Source: Candidatus Obscuribacterales bacterium
GTDB taxonomy: Bacteria; Cyanobacteriota; Vampirovibrionia; Obscuribacterales; Obscuribacteraceae
Assembly (NCBI GenBank): GCA_019637435.1
Contig: JAHBVO010000003.1
Coordinates: forward strand, 558,001-622,000
DNA length: 64,000 bases
Reading direction: 5' to 3'
Part shown: positions 8,519 through 17,712 of the stretch, in pieces
How positions within the stretch are numbered: the first letter of the stretch is position 1
Layout of the letters: the number at the start of each line of letters is the position of its first letter
Notes under the pieces: generated by a model
What the model was told of the DNA's origin: nothing
The model's input: the letters and a program-made list of their open reading frames with translations, nothing else
Database searches by the model: none
Translations under genes and position numbers: made by a program

Positions 8519-9888
8519 GAGCTTCGATTCGGAAACAGCTATTGACGCTGTTCATGCCGTTTTTGTTCGGTCTGTGGATCTGCAGTGCGATCGTCAGTTA
8601 TTACCTCGTTTCGTCGTTTGCGCAGGAGTCGTTTAATCGCGATTTGATCAACTCTGCCGACTCGGTGGTTGCACGTCTCAAGCGGCAACCGGATGGTGCC
8701 ATATCAATCGACCTTCCGCCGGCTGCACAAGCCATCCTCAAGCGTGCTGAGTCTGACAAAATTTACTATCGAGTTCTGTCGGACAAAGGCGTGAGAATTT
8801 CAGGCGACGCTGTTCTTCCCGAACCGCTAGAACATCACGAGTTGGAGACGCCCTCGCTACGGACATCTTCGATTGGCGGACTGGATATCGTTATCGCTGA
8901 AATCGAAACCGACGTCGATGGCGTCAGTGTAATCGTGCAAGTCGCGGAAACCACCAATGTGCGAAAACGCTTCATGGACAACATGCTGCTGAGCATTGCC
9001 GGTCCGCAGTTTCTCGTCATCGCAATGGGTCTTTGCGCTGTCTGGTATGGTGTCGCCAAAATTCTGACGCCGTTGCGACTGCTTCAGCGGCAGCTCGGAA
9101 GCCGCACTACGTCAGACTTGAGTTCACTATCAGACGATGGTGTTCCAGAAGAAGTCTTGCCTCTCGTAAATGCGATAAACAAACTTTTGAGCCGTTTGCG
9201 TGAGGAGATTAAGGCGCATCAACGGTTTATTGCAAACGCCGCACACCAGCTGCGGACGCCACTTGCCGGATTGAAAACCTATTCTAGTATTGGGACGGAA
9301 ATGTCCGATCCAAAAGACATGAAGCATATTATTCGTGAAGTCGATCAGGGTCTGGACCGGGCAACCCGCATGGTTACTCAGTTGCTTGCGCTGGCGCGAG
9401 CTGATGGAAATGAGCAGGCTAAATCGCCGGTTCATACTCAAATCGACATGAACTTCGTGGTTTCCGATGTGACGGCGGAGCTCATCGAGCAGGCCGTGCG
9501 GAAAGACCTCGAACTCGTATATGAATCGTGTTCGGAGCCTGCCATCATATATGGTGAGCCGACAGGTTTGCGCCATCTGGTCACCAATCTTGTGGAGAAC
9601 GCAATCGCATATACTCCTGCTGGAGGCTCCGTTCAGGTGAAGGTGCGCGCGGATTCGGGCGTCGTTCTATCTGTTCTCGATTCAGGCAACGGTATACCGG
9701 AAGAAGAGCGCGATAAGGTCTTCGAGCGCTTCTACCGAGTCGTGGGCACGAAGGGTGAGGGCAGCGGTTTGGGTTTGTCAATAGTAAAAGAAGTTGCCAA
9801 TGCGCATAATGCCCGCATCTCGATTGCTGATGGGCTGGGTGTTTCGGGGACTTCGATCACCGTGGAATTTTCGCCGAATGGCAACTAG
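8515..9888 (+). CDS. Membrane sensor histidine kinase (QseC-like)
   Basis: A 457-residue membrane sensor. The first transmembrane helix is at about 10-35, followed by a periplasmic sensor region of roughly 120 residues and a second membrane helix about 160-180. HAMP-like and HisKA segments follow, with the phospho-acceptor His in FIANAAHQLRTPLAG, then HATPase_c with an N-box (NLVENAIAYTP), G1 (LDSGNGIP) and G2 (GSGLGLSIV). It starts inside the stop of the response regulator (ATGA overlap), confirming the pairing. The signal is unknown. Confidence 0.94.
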   Translation: MRASIRKQLLTLFMPFLFGLWICSAIVSYYLVSSFAQESFNRDLINSADSVVARLKRQPDGAISIDLPPAAQAILKRAESDKIYYRVLSDKGVRISGDAVLPEPLEHHELETPSLRTSSIGGLDIVIAEIETDVDGVSVIVQVAETTNVRKRFMDNMLLSIAGPQFLVIAMGLCAVWYGVAKILTPLRLLQRQLGSRTTSDLSSLSDDGVPEEVLPLVNAINKLLSRLREEIKAHQRFIANAAHQLRTPLAGLKTYSSIGTEMSDPKDMKHIIREVDQGLDRATRMVTQLLALARADGNEQAKSPVHTQIDMNFVVSDVTAELIEQAVRKDLELVYESCSEPAIIYGEPTGLRHLVTNLVENAIAYTPAGGSVQVKVRADSGVVLSVLDSGNGIPEEERDKVFERFYRVVGTKGEGSGLGLSIVKEVANAHNARISIADGLGVSGTSITVEFSPNGN

Positions 9889-10030
9889 TCTTACGAAAGC
9901 ATTTTGTAAGGTCTAATTGAAGATAATAAGTCAGGGAGAACTCGAGGTGTTCTGTTCGTCTCCTTCTCGCCGAACTGTCAGTTGCTAGGCAAAGCCGAGA
10001 GTCTCCCTAAAGCTAAGGTTTTTATCGAAA

Positions 10031-10099
10031 ACACCAGCAAGGTGCGCCGGAAAATCCGAAAGGGTATCTGGCGCACCGAGCATATTCGAGTGCTGGTGT
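10031..10099 (+). ncRNA. Possible structured leader RNA (nested stems) before the lipoprotein gene
   Basis: Two nested perfect inverted repeats lie in the 245-base gap between the histidine kinase and the small lipoprotein gene. The outer stem is ACACCAGCA (10031-10039) with TGCTGGTGT (10091-10099). The inner stem is GGTGCGCC (10041-10048) with GGCGCACC (10070-10077). A 21-base loop caps the inner stem and a 13-base segment lies between the inner and outer right arms. There is no T-run after it, so it is not a simple terminator, and it lies 34 bases before the ATG at 10134. I do not recognise a known riboswitch consensus; it could be a regulatory leader, a protein-binding site or a processed small RNA. 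Confidence 0.45.
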
Positions 10100-10133
10100 C
10101 GTTTACTTCGAAATATTTGGAAAGGACCTGAAC

Positions 10134-10394
10134 ATGATTACTAAAAAACAGATCGCTACGACCATGGCACTTTGCGCCTTCTTGCTTTCTGCATGCGGCG
10201 GTGGGGCTCCCGAGACTCCTGCAACTGAAACGCCTGCGGCAACGGACACCAGTGCCGAAACCGACGCAGAGACAACCACGGAGACCACCGAAGAATCGGT
10301 AGAGAAGACCGAAGATGCGAGCGACGAGGAGCCTGCAGAAGAGACCAAGGTCGAAACTAAGAAGACGACTAAAACAACAAAGAAGAAGCACTAA
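10134..10394 (+). CDS. Small acidic, Thr/Glu-rich lipoprotein
   Basis: An 86-residue protein with a lipoprotein signal: MITKKQ, a hydrophobic core, then the lipobox LSAC with Cys at about residue 21. The mature part is of low complexity: Glu, Thr, Ala and Pro, ending in a basic tail of alternating Lys and Thr. It is predicted to be lipid-anchored outside the cytoplasm as a disordered tether; no domain is recognisable. An AAGGA seven bases before the ATG supports the start. A possible structured RNA leader lies just upstream. The reverse strand is also open here but gives a Ser/Val-only shadow. Confidence 0.8.
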   Translation: MITKKQIATTMALCAFLLSACGGGAPETPATETPAATDTSAETDAETTTETTEESVEKTEDASDEEPAEETKVETKKTTKTTKKKH

Positions 10395-10410
10395 TAGAGA
10401 GCTTGGCGGT

Positions 10411-11673
10411 TTAAACCTGCTCTTTGTTTGAAACTTTCTCTTTCTCCTCATGCGACTTAACTGTCGCGCCATCGGAATCCTTTTTCTCCACAGTTTGTTT
10501 CGCGGAACCGGCTTCACTTCTCGTACCTGAGGTGGAGCTGGCTTCCGTTTCAGCGTTCGTTAAAGATTCTGCTGTGGCGCCCGCCGTCACAGCGGTGGAT
10601 GAAACGTTGTTGCTTTCCGGTCTCGACGACATCGAGTCGGGTGTCGCTAGGTTGGTCGCGGCCGGCGTTGCGATTTCGATCGCGGGTTCCGTTATTGATT
10701 TTGGCAGTCTCAGACTATGCTTCTCTTGCTCGCGCGCGATGTAGTCCATCCACTTGACGAAAACCAGAACGGTGACAATTGCGCCGACGTTCCAGAGGAT
10801 AAACTCATTGCTGCTCATCATTAAACGCGAGCCCGGACGCCACATTGAGATGTGATTACTGATATTACCGATGGTGCCATACAGACCCGCTAGCGCCATG
10901 ACCGAAAAAGCTAATTTCCACTTTTCCGCTCGGGGCCGGGTTTTGAACATGTAAAAACCGCCACCTATGTTTAAAACAATTTGCGCGGCAATGAAAAATG
11001 GAATCCAAAGTGGAAATGTCGCTCCATTAGGCAAGTAACGTGAGTTGATCATGAGAACGGCAAAGATGACGACCGGCGTCGCGATTACGAGCGGAGTGAT
11101 GGACCGCAGGGTGCTGAGCTTCGGTCCGGAATCCGCCAGTGATTCTTCGGAAACCTCGATTTTAGACCGTTTGATGCGATAAAAGGACAGTGTCAGGGCG
11201 ATCGCGAATACGTTAATCAAGCCAACGACGAGGAAATCGGACGCCAATATTTTTGATGAAACCAGATATGTAGCCTGGTGGAAAATATTGCTGAGCACGC
11301 CGAAAGCCGAATAACAGCAGATCTGAACGCCGATTATCTGAAGTTGGCGCTGCCGGCCGGTACCCATGTAGAAAAACATGACTGCGCCCGCCAGGAAGAC
11401 TAATTGGAGCGCGATTGCGAGGATCGGATTGATAAAAATAGGCAACTGGAGTTTGTACGGCGCATACATGATTACCGGCACGGCCGCTGCGAGGACCAGG
11501 AGCGAGCCTATTGACGGTTTCCAGTGTGTTTCGTAGACGGTCTTAGCAACCATTCTTCTATACCAGTTAGCTAATTGAACTATACCCGCCGCCCTGCGCG
11601 TGAAGCGACCGATATTCATTATCGGCAGCTGTTCATGGGACTCTAAAGGTCCGGAGTTGGAGCATTTGAGCAT
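10411..11673 (-). CDS. Multi-pass integral membrane protein of unknown function
   Basis: A 420-residue protein with about eight hydrophobic helices between residues about 55 and 330 (for example IGSLLVLAAAVPVIMYAP, FLVVGLINVFAIALTLSFY and ITPLVIATPVVIFAVLMI). The cytoplasmic-type tail of some 85 residues is rich in Ala, Ser, Thr, Glu and Lys and looks disordered. I do not recognise the family. The ATG at 11673 lacks a clear Shine-Dalgarno, and an ATG at 11619 (MNIGRF) is an alternative start. It is divergent from the TPR gene at 11748; no functional partner is apparent. Confidence 0.75.
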   Translation of the reverse strand: MLKCSNSGPLESHEQLPIMNIGRFTRRAAGIVQLANWYRRMVAKTVYETHWKPSIGSLLVLAAAVPVIMYAPYKLQLPIFINPILAIALQLVFLAGAVMFFYMGTGRQRQLQIIGVQICCYSAFGVLSNIFHQATYLVSSKILASDFLVVGLINVFAIALTLSFYRIKRSKIEVSEESLADSGPKLSTLRSITPLVIATPVVIFAVLMINSRYLPNGATFPLWIPFFIAAQIVLNIGGGFYMFKTRPRAEKWKLAFSVMALAGLYGTIGNISNHISMWRPGSRLMMSSNEFILWNVGAIVTVLVFVKWMDYIAREQEKHSLRLPKSITEPAIEIATPAATNLATPDSMSSRPESNNVSSTAVTAGATAESLTNAETEASSTSGTRSEAGSAKQTVEKKDSDGATVKSHEEKEKVSNKEQV

Positions 11674-11747
11674 TGTTTGTATATTGGTAAAGGCAAAACT
11701 TTCACGATAATGTTAAATTACGCGGTCGGCGGCACGAAATTAGTCGA

Positions 11748-13496
11748 ATGGCGGACGAGACGACTATGGACCCGGAAAAGGTCAGTGAGTGGAATGAGCA
11801 CATTCAGACGGCGGAGCGAGCTCAGCGCGCCGCCAAGTACGACTACGCCGAAGCGACCTGGATGCTGGCGGTCGAAGAGGCTGAGTCTTTTGGCACTCGC
11901 GATGCCCGGCTCGCTTATAGCTTAGAGAAGTTGACCGAGTGTCTCTGGTTTCAAGGGCGGCTGGAAGAGGCGCTTCACTACGGCGCTCGGGGACTGCAAA
12001 TCTACGAGGCTGCTCTGGGGACTAGCCACAATGACGTAGGTTCTATGGCTTACAACGTGGCGATGATTTACCACATGCTCAGCTATTTCGATGAGGCTGA
12101 GAAGCATTACAAGCGCGCCCTGGCAATCAAGACGGGTACGCTTGGCGCCAAGCACCCGGATGTTGTGAAGGTCCTGAGTTCTTTCGCGGATTTGCTGGTC
12201 AAGCTGGGACGCGAAGAAGAGGCGAGTCAGTTGCGCGCCACTGAGAAAGTGGTGACAGCGGCAAACTGGAGCCAGACTAATTCCGGGCGAGATGTGGGCG
12301 GGCAGGCTCTTGGCTTTGCACAATCGCTGGGGGCGGTGTCCGGCAGTTATCCGCCCTATCGGCCCGGTGCGGCAGTTTCCGGCTCGTATCCGCCTGTCCC
12401 TCCGCCCGGTGCTGTGTCGGGCGCTAACCCGCAGGTCTCCGGAGTCGCTTCCGGCGCGTATCCTCCGGTGCAGGGCGCGGTATCGGGCTCTCACCAGTCT
12501 GTAAAAGCCCCGTCCAATACGGATTCCGGTGCTTATCCGCAGCCGGTTGTGGAAGGTCCGGTCAAGCCGGCTCACTCCTCTTTGATTAAACAGATCAGGC
12601 GCGCGAGTGCAGATAGCCCATATGCACAGGGTATTCAGCCGCCACCTGGTGGTCCGGGAGCGCCTGGCACCGCCGACGGTTCTACCGGTGCTGCAGCTGC
12701 TTCTGCCGCGGCTTCTTCCGCGCCATCGACCTGGTATTCCAATGCCGCGACAGACAAATACCTGGCAAAAAGTGCGAGGCTGGCTTTGCCGATTTCCGGT
12801 CACTACGGCAGAACGTGGGAGGACTTGAAGCGCCACGCCGAATCCGGGCTTGGTGAAGGAAACCTGGTCCAAGCCGAGGGTGCCTGGAGAGAGGCGATGT
12901 CGCTCGCAAAAGGCGACAATCCGGACAACCCTTCGTATTGCTATGTTTTGGAAACGCTCGGCGAGGTGTATCTTCGTTTGAAAAATTACGAGCGTGCCGA
13001 GGATTGTCTTTGCACCGCATACGGTATCAAGAAACGAGTACTCGGCGATGAGCATGGCGCAGTCGCCGGTGGAGCGAGTAACCTGGCCAGGCTGTTTTAC
13101 GTTATTCACCAGTTCGCCGAAGCTGAGGAGTATTCGCATGAGGCGGTCAAGATTCAAGAAAAACTGTTGGGTCCGAACAGCATCGAAGCTGCAACTGCCA
13201 TGCACAATCTCGCCACGGTCTATCATGTGCAGAAAAAATACGCACAAGCAGAGCCGTTTTACGAACGAGCAATGAAGATCAAACAGCTACAACTGGGCGG
13301 CGACCATCCTGATACTGTGCGGATTTTGAAAAGTTACGCCGCGCTGTTGCGTTCAACGCACCGCGAAGAGCAGGCTGATATGTTGGATAACTGCGTCACT
13401 GGCATGATCAGCGGACGTTGGCGCGCGGTAGAGATCAAGCCGAAAGATACGCCGGAAGAAGGTTGGTGGAAGCAAGATCTGTTTGGTGACGAATAG
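11748..13496 (+). CDS. TPR-repeat protein with VSGSYPP-repeat linker
   Basis: A 582-residue protein with two blocks of tetratricopeptide repeats of the kinesin-light-chain type (TPR_12), at about residues 30-165 and 360-530. The unit resembles YDEAEKHYKRALAIKTGTLG followed by AKHPDVVKVL. The blocks are joined by a long disordered linker (about 170-345), part of which is a tandem peptide repeat. TPR arrays mediate protein-protein contacts; the partner is unknown. There is no signal peptide or membrane segment. The gene is divergent from a membrane protein gene and converges on the exported protein at 13498, with one base between the stops. Confidence 0.88.
   Translation: MADETTMDPEKVSEWNEHIQTAERAQRAAKYDYAEATWMLAVEEAESFGTRDARLAYSLEKLTECLWFQGRLEEALHYGARGLQIYEAALGTSHNDVGSMAYNVAMIYHMLSYFDEAEKHYKRALAIKTGTLGAKHPDVVKVLSSFADLLVKLGREEEASQLRATEKVVTAANWSQTNSGRDVGGQALGFAQSLGAVSGSYPPYRPGAAVSGSYPPVPPPGAVSGANPQVSGVASGAYPPVQGAVSGSHQSVKAPSNTDSGAYPQPVVEGPVKPAHSSLIKQIRRASADSPYAQGIQPPPGGPGAPGTADGSTGAAAASAAASSAPSTWYSNAATDKYLAKSARLALPISGHYGRTWEDLKRHAESGLGEGNLVQAEGAWREAMSLAKGDNPDNPSYCYVLETLGEVYLRLKNYERAEDCLCTAYGIKKRVLGDEHGAVAGGASNLARLFYVIHQFAEAEEYSHEAVKIQEKLLGPNSIEAATAMHNLATVYHVQKKYAQAEPFYERAMKIKQLQLGGDHPDTVRILKSYAALLRSTHREEQADMLDNCVTGMISGRWRAVEIKPKDTPEEGWWKQDLFGDE
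12330..12543 (+). repeat. In-frame tandem peptide repeat (AVSGSYPP type)
   Basis: Residues about 195-265 of the TPR protein contain five to six imperfect copies of a unit close to AVSGSYPPV (GAVSGSYPP, AAVSGSYPP, GAVSGANPQ, GVASGAYPP, GAVSGSHQS, DSGAYPQ). The unit is 8-14 residues with variable Pro/Gly spacers. It probably acts as a flexible linker; repeat number may vary between strains. Confidence 0.75.
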
Positions 13497-13497
13497 G

Positions 13498-14175
13498 CTA
13501 ATCAGGCTTGCCGTGATTTCGGATTATTGAAACTATGATTGCGACAGCAGCTAAGCCAAGCGCTGCCAGCGAAATCGTCCATACGACATTGACGAAACCG
13601 TGGACGGCCGGCGACCGGGTCTGATCCAGATGTGACGCTGTCGCGCGTTTTGGTTCCACTTCAAATGATTTGAAGAACTCTGCGACATTCGGTTTATCCT
13701 CACCCGCGTTCGCGTAAAGGTTGTACACGACATCGTCGGTATCGGCGATTGCCACGAGCAATGTCAGCACGACGCGATCAGATGTTTTAAACACAACGCG
13801 CTTGCCGTGCCAGCCTTTGCCTTTTACAGGAGTGATGTCTTTTGATACTTGTTTATCTTCTTTGCTGGTGAACTTGGCTTCGGCTGCGGAAATTATCTGT
13901 TGGGTGATGTTGTCGTGAGAGGCGGGCTTCTTGTCTTTGTCGACGTAAATCCCGTCTGCAAGAGCATATGCGACCTTCCCGTCGTCTATCTGTTGGTAGA
14001 TTTTGGTTGTTTGTCCCATGAAGTTTTCGTACTTCTCATGCAGCTTGGCAGGCATGAGGACTCTGAAATCTTGCGCGGGAGAAACAAATACTTTCCAGCC
14101 GTCAGGCGTTTGTGCAAACGCCGTAAGCGTCGCGAGGGCGAAAAGCACAACCAGCGTAGACAGTGTTCTTAGCAT
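13498..14175 (-). CDS. Exported membrane-anchored protein of unknown function
   Basis: A 225-residue protein with an N-terminal signal peptide (MLRTLSTLVVLFALATLTAF, cleavage near AFA-QT), a globular extracytoplasmic part of about 150 residues and one C-terminal transmembrane helix (about 193-217) followed by a short basic tail. The WKVFVSPAQDFRVLMPAKL and FFKSFEV segments give it the look of small exported proteins with a PsbP/SRPBCC-like sheet, but I cannot assign a family. It converges on the TPR gene with one base between the stops. No Shine-Dalgarno is obvious before the ATG at 14175. Confidence 0.7.
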   Translation of the reverse strand: MLRTLSTLVVLFALATLTAFAQTPDGWKVFVSPAQDFRVLMPAKLHEKYENFMGQTTKIYQQIDDGKVAYALADGIYVDKDKKPASHDNITQQIISAAEAKFTSKEDKQVSKDITPVKGKGWHGKRVVFKTSDRVVLTLLVAIADTDDVVYNLYANAGEDKPNVAEFFKSFEVEPKRATASHLDQTRSPAVHGFVNVVWTISLAALGLAAVAIIVSIIRNHGKPD

Positions 14176-14304
14176 CTAGGCGTAGTCTATCACGAGCGCA
14201 ATTCTTAGGGTTATACAAAGGGTCGAACTTATTGCCGTTCCAGGTAATAGAATAGTCGAGAGCAAAACGGCGGCGTTGTTCGGCACGGCGAACTGGAGGC
14301 TGGA

Positions 14305-14826
14305 ATGGGCAGACTATCGACACTAAACTTTAAGCAGTGGATTGATGAAAATCGGCACCTATTGAAGCCGCCGGTGGGCAACAAGCTGATCTGGGAAGAG
14401 CGCGAATTCATCGTGATGGTCGTGGGCGGACCCAACTCTCGCACCGATTATCACGTCAATCAGGGTGAAGAGTTTTTCTATCAAGTTGAGGGCGACATTG
14501 TTCTCAAAGTTATTGATGATGGAAAGCCGGTCGACATCAACATTCGCCAGGGTGACATATTCCTTCTGCCAGGTGGCGTGCCGCACTCACCGCAACGTCC
14601 GGCAAACACCGTCGGTCTCGTGATCGAGCGGAAGCGACTGCCTGACGAGAAAGACGGTTTCGAGTGGTATTGCGATAAGTGTGGGACTAAGCTCTACGAA
14701 GAGTATTTCGAATTAACCAATATCGTCACTCAGTTCCAGCCTATATTTGAACGTTTCTATAGCAACGAAGAAAATTGCACTTGCAAAAATTGCGGTCAGC
14801 GTATGCAAAAGCCGGAGAAAAAGTAG
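14305..14826 (+). CDS. 3-hydroxyanthranilate 3,4-dioxygenase
   Basis: Cupin-fold ring-cleaving dioxygenase, 173 residues, the usual bacterial length. It opens 3-hydroxyanthranilate to 2-amino-3-carboxymuconate semialdehyde, which closes spontaneously to quinolinate for NAD synthesis. The catalytic iron ligands of the family are visible as His50, Glu56 and His94, and the substrate-binding NSRTDYH and GGVPHSPQRP motifs are intact. The C-terminus carries the extra rubredoxin-like metal site typical of bacterial forms: Cys123/Cys126 and Cys160/Cys163. GGAGG five bases before the ATG fixes the start. It is the first gene of a run with kynureninase and kynurenine monooxygenase. The family symbol would be haaO or nbaC. 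Confidence 0.95.
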   Translation: MGRLSTLNFKQWIDENRHLLKPPVGNKLIWEEREFIVMVVGGPNSRTDYHVNQGEEFFYQVEGDIVLKVIDDGKPVDINIRQGDIFLLPGGVPHSPQRPANTVGLVIERKRLPDEKDGFEWYCDKCGTKLYEEYFELTNIVTQFQPIFERFYSNEENCTCKNCGQRMQKPEKK

Positions 14827-16148
14827 TGATAACCAGCGCCGTTATGTTTGAAAACAGCGAAGCGTTTGCGCGCGAATTGGACTCGAAGGACGAGTTATCA
14901 TCGTTGAGAGAAGAGTTTTTCATACCGACGCGCGAATCGATGGCTGGGAAAACGAAGCCCGCGATTGCGCAGCCGGAGGGCGAAAAGTGTGTTTACCTCG
15001 CGGGCAATTCGCTTGGTTTGCAGCCGCGCAACGTTCATAAGTACATCAGTGAGGAACTGGAAGACTGGGCGAGCTTCGGTGTTGAAGGTCATTTCCATGG
15101 GCGACATCCCTGGTTGCCTTACCACGAATTTTTGACCGAGATGAGCGCGCGAGTCGTGGGCGCTAAGCCGGTGGAAGTCGTCGTGATGAATACACTCACT
15201 ACGAATCTGCACTTGATGATGGTTTCGTTTTACCGGCCGGACAAGGAGCGATTCAAGATTCTTGTCGAGCAGGGCGCGTTTCCATCTGACCAATATGCGG
15301 TTGCTTCGCAAGCAAATTTTCACGGTTTTAACCCAAAAGATGCAGTGATTGAGTTGAAACCGCGTGATGGCGAGGACCTTCTGCGAACGGAAGACATTCT
15401 CGATGTGATCGAACGAGAAGGTGACACCATCGCGTTGGTCCTTCTCGGCAACGTGAATTACTTGACCGGGCAGGCGTTTGAAGTTGTACCAATTGCCGAA
15501 AAGGCTCATGAGAAAGGCTGCTACATTGGTTTAAACCTGGCGCATGGCGCTGGTAATCTACATCTTCAGCTGCATGACTGGAATGTGGATTTTGCGGTGT
15601 GGTGCAGTTACAAATATCTGAATTCGGGTCCGGGCAGTCTGGCCGGATGTTTCGTTCATGAGCGCCACAAAGACAACTTTGATCTTCCCCGTTTTGCCGG
15701 TTGGTGGGGACATAATAAGGAAACGCGATTCCGCATGGGACCGGAGTTTGAGCCGCTTCCAGGTGCCGAAGGCTGGCAATTGAGTAATCCTCCAATATTC
15801 CAGTTGGCCGCTCTGCGAGCCTCTCTCGAACTATTTGATAAGGCTGGCATGAAACAGTTGCGCGCCAAAGGCGACTTGCTGACGGGTTATCTGGAGTTTC
15901 TCGTCAAGGATACGCCTGCCGGTTATCTATCGATCATTACACCTGCTGATCCGGCTCAGCGCGGATCACAGCTATCCATCAGATTCTCCTCCAACCCGAA
16001 GGAGATGCTGAAGGCATTCAAAGACGAGGGTGTTATTTGCGATTTCCGAGAACCCGACATTATTCGTGCGACTCCGGTGCCGATGTACAACACGTTTTTA
16101 GATGTTTATCGCTTCGCATCAATCATTCGCCGTTTCGCCTCCAAATGA
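14826..16148 (+). CDS. kynU: Kynureninase
   Basis: PLP-dependent hydrolase that cleaves 3-hydroxykynurenine (or kynurenine) to 3-hydroxyanthranilate (or anthranilate) and alanine. Motifs: YLAGNSLGLQPR near the N-terminus, the MNTLTTNLH substrate region, and the PLP-binding Lys at about residue 263 in WCSYKYLNSGPG; GWWGH follows as in the family. I chose the GTG at 14826, which overlaps the stop of the dioxygenase gene (TAGTG) and has GGAG eight bases upstream; the ATG at 14844 is the alternative but has no ribosome-binding site. About 440 residues is slightly longer than typical kynureninases (about 415). The coupling argues for co-expression with the dioxygenase. Confidence 0.95.
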   Translation: MITSAVMFENSEAFARELDSKDELSSLREEFFIPTRESMAGKTKPAIAQPEGEKCVYLAGNSLGLQPRNVHKYISEELEDWASFGVEGHFHGRHPWLPYHEFLTEMSARVVGAKPVEVVVMNTLTTNLHLMMVSFYRPDKERFKILVEQGAFPSDQYAVASQANFHGFNPKDAVIELKPRDGEDLLRTEDILDVIEREGDTIALVLLGNVNYLTGQAFEVVPIAEKAHEKGCYIGLNLAHGAGNLHLQLHDWNVDFAVWCSYKYLNSGPGSLAGCFVHERHKDNFDLPRFAGWWGHNKETRFRMGPEFEPLPGAEGWQLSNPPIFQLAALRASLELFDKAGMKQLRAKGDLLTGYLEFLVKDTPAGYLSIITPADPAQRGSQLSIRFSSNPKEMLKAFKDEGVICDFREPDIIRATPVPMYNTFLDVYRFASIIRRFASK

Positions 16149-16213
16149 TAAACAGGCAAGAACGGCTAATAGAGCGCAGTCTAGAAACCAACAGCAGACC
16201 AGAGGAATAAAAT

Positions 16214-17701
16214 ATGAGCGACGCCGTTGAAACGAGAAACGTAGATGTTCTAATAGTCGGCGCCGGGCTGGTCGGCTCGCTGGCAGCGATCTACATGGCG
16301 AAGCGTGGGTTTAACGTCGAAGTGTATGAGCGCAGACCGGACATGCGGACAGTTGAAATCAGCGCCGGGCGCTCGATTAACTTGAATCTCTCGTGCCGCG
16401 GTATCGAAGCGCTGAAACGAATTGGTATCGCCGATGATGTCCTGGCGGAAGTCGTTCCTATGATGGGACGCATGATGCATGCTCGTGATGGAGCTCTCAC
16501 GTATCAGCCCTACGGCAAGGATGATACTGAATTTGGCAATTCAGTATCGCGCGGTGGGTTGAACAAAATGCTTATGGATATTGCCGAGGAGACCGGTACA
16601 GTCAAATTCCACTTCAACTTGAAAGCCGACGACGCAGATTTCGATTCGAATACCATGACGTTTACGAACGAGCAGGGTGAGAAAATCGAAGTGCGTGCGT
16701 CTGTGATTATCGGCACGGATGGAGCGGCTTCGGCTGTGCGTCGTGAGATGCTGAAGCTTGATGGTTATGAAAGCACCGTCGAACCGCTCGATTACGGCTA
16801 CAAGGAACTGTACATCGCGCCCAATGCGGACGGCAGTTTCAAAATCGAGAAGAATGCTCTTCATATCTGGCCCCGTGGCACATACATGCTGATAGCCTTG
16901 CCGAACTTTGACGGCAGTTTTACGGTCACTTTGTTCTTGCCATACAAGGGTGAACTGAGTTTCGAGAAACTCACGACCGAGGAATCCGTTCGGGAGTTCT
17001 TCACTGAGCACTTCCACGATGCGACAGAGCTGATGCCAGATCTGGTAGAAACATTTATGAACAATCCGACCGGGCACATGGAGACGATCAAAACTTTTCC
17101 GTGGAATGTCGGTGGTCAATGCGTCCTCATGGGTGATGCCGCCCATGGTGTCGTGCCCTTCTTCGGGCAGGGCATGAATTGCGGTTTCGAAGACCTCACC
17201 GTTTTTGAGGAATGCATTGCCGATCATCTGGCGAACGGCGGTGCTCTGTATGTTGAGCGCCGGTTACGGACCGATGAAGAGCCTCGAAAAACCGCTCGCT
17301 TGCAGTTGGAAGGTGAATCGAATTGGCAGAAGTTGTTTGAAGACTTCGCCAATCGCCGTAAAGAAAATTGCGATGCGATTGCGGACATGGCTGTGGAAAA
17401 CTTTATCGAGATGCGCGACAAAGTGGGAGATCCGAAATTTTTGCTGGCGAAGGCGGTTGAGAAGATTCTTGAGAAACGATTCCCTGGACGCTATGTTTCT
17501 CGCTACTCGTTGGTGACGTTCTCCAACGTTCCGTACAAACTGGCTAAGGACGCCGGAATTATCTGTGATGAAATTCTTGCTGAATTGGTGAGCGGAATTG
17601 ATAAGGCTGAGGATGTAGACTTGAAAAAGGCAGAGAAGCTGATTGATGAGAGGCTTGCTCCGATGCTTTTGAAACGTCCTGAACTGGCTCATCAAGCCTG
17701 A
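16214..17701 (+). CDS. kmo: Kynurenine 3-monooxygenase
   Basis: FAD-dependent aromatic hydroxylase converting kynurenine to 3-hydroxykynurenine with NADPH and oxygen. The dinucleotide fold shows as VGAGLVGSLAAIYMAKRG (GxGxxG from Gly16), then ERRPDMR and the SAGRSINLNLSCRG motif specific to KMO; the second FAD motif is GDAAHGVVPFFGQGMNCGFED. At 495 residues it is a little longer than bacterial KMO, with an extra charged C-terminus and no hydrophobic anchor like that of mitochondrial enzymes. AGAGGAATAAAAT before the ATG supports the start. It completes the path kynurenine to quinolinate with the two genes before it; tryptophan dioxygenase, kynurenine formamidase and nadC are not in the window. 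Confidence 0.95.
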   Translation: MSDAVETRNVDVLIVGAGLVGSLAAIYMAKRGFNVEVYERRPDMRTVEISAGRSINLNLSCRGIEALKRIGIADDVLAEVVPMMGRMMHARDGALTYQPYGKDDTEFGNSVSRGGLNKMLMDIAEETGTVKFHFNLKADDADFDSNTMTFTNEQGEKIEVRASVIIGTDGAASAVRREMLKLDGYESTVEPLDYGYKELYIAPNADGSFKIEKNALHIWPRGTYMLIALPNFDGSFTVTLFLPYKGELSFEKLTTEESVREFFTEHFHDATELMPDLVETFMNNPTGHMETIKTFPWNVGGQCVLMGDAAHGVVPFFGQGMNCGFEDLTVFEECIADHLANGGALYVERRLRTDEEPRKTARLQLEGESNWQKLFEDFANRRKENCDAIADMAVENFIEMRDKVGDPKFLLAKAVEKILEKRFPGRYVSRYSLVTFSNVPYKLAKDAGIICDEILAELVSGIDKAEDVDLKKAEKLIDERLAPMLLKRPELAHQA

Positions 17702-17712
17702 TTGCCGAGAGC

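Noticed and set aside
11922..13247. Open frame of 441 codons on the minus strand
   Set aside because: It is fully antisense to the TPR gene, Arg/His-rich and without domains, a composition typical of an opposite-strand shadow.
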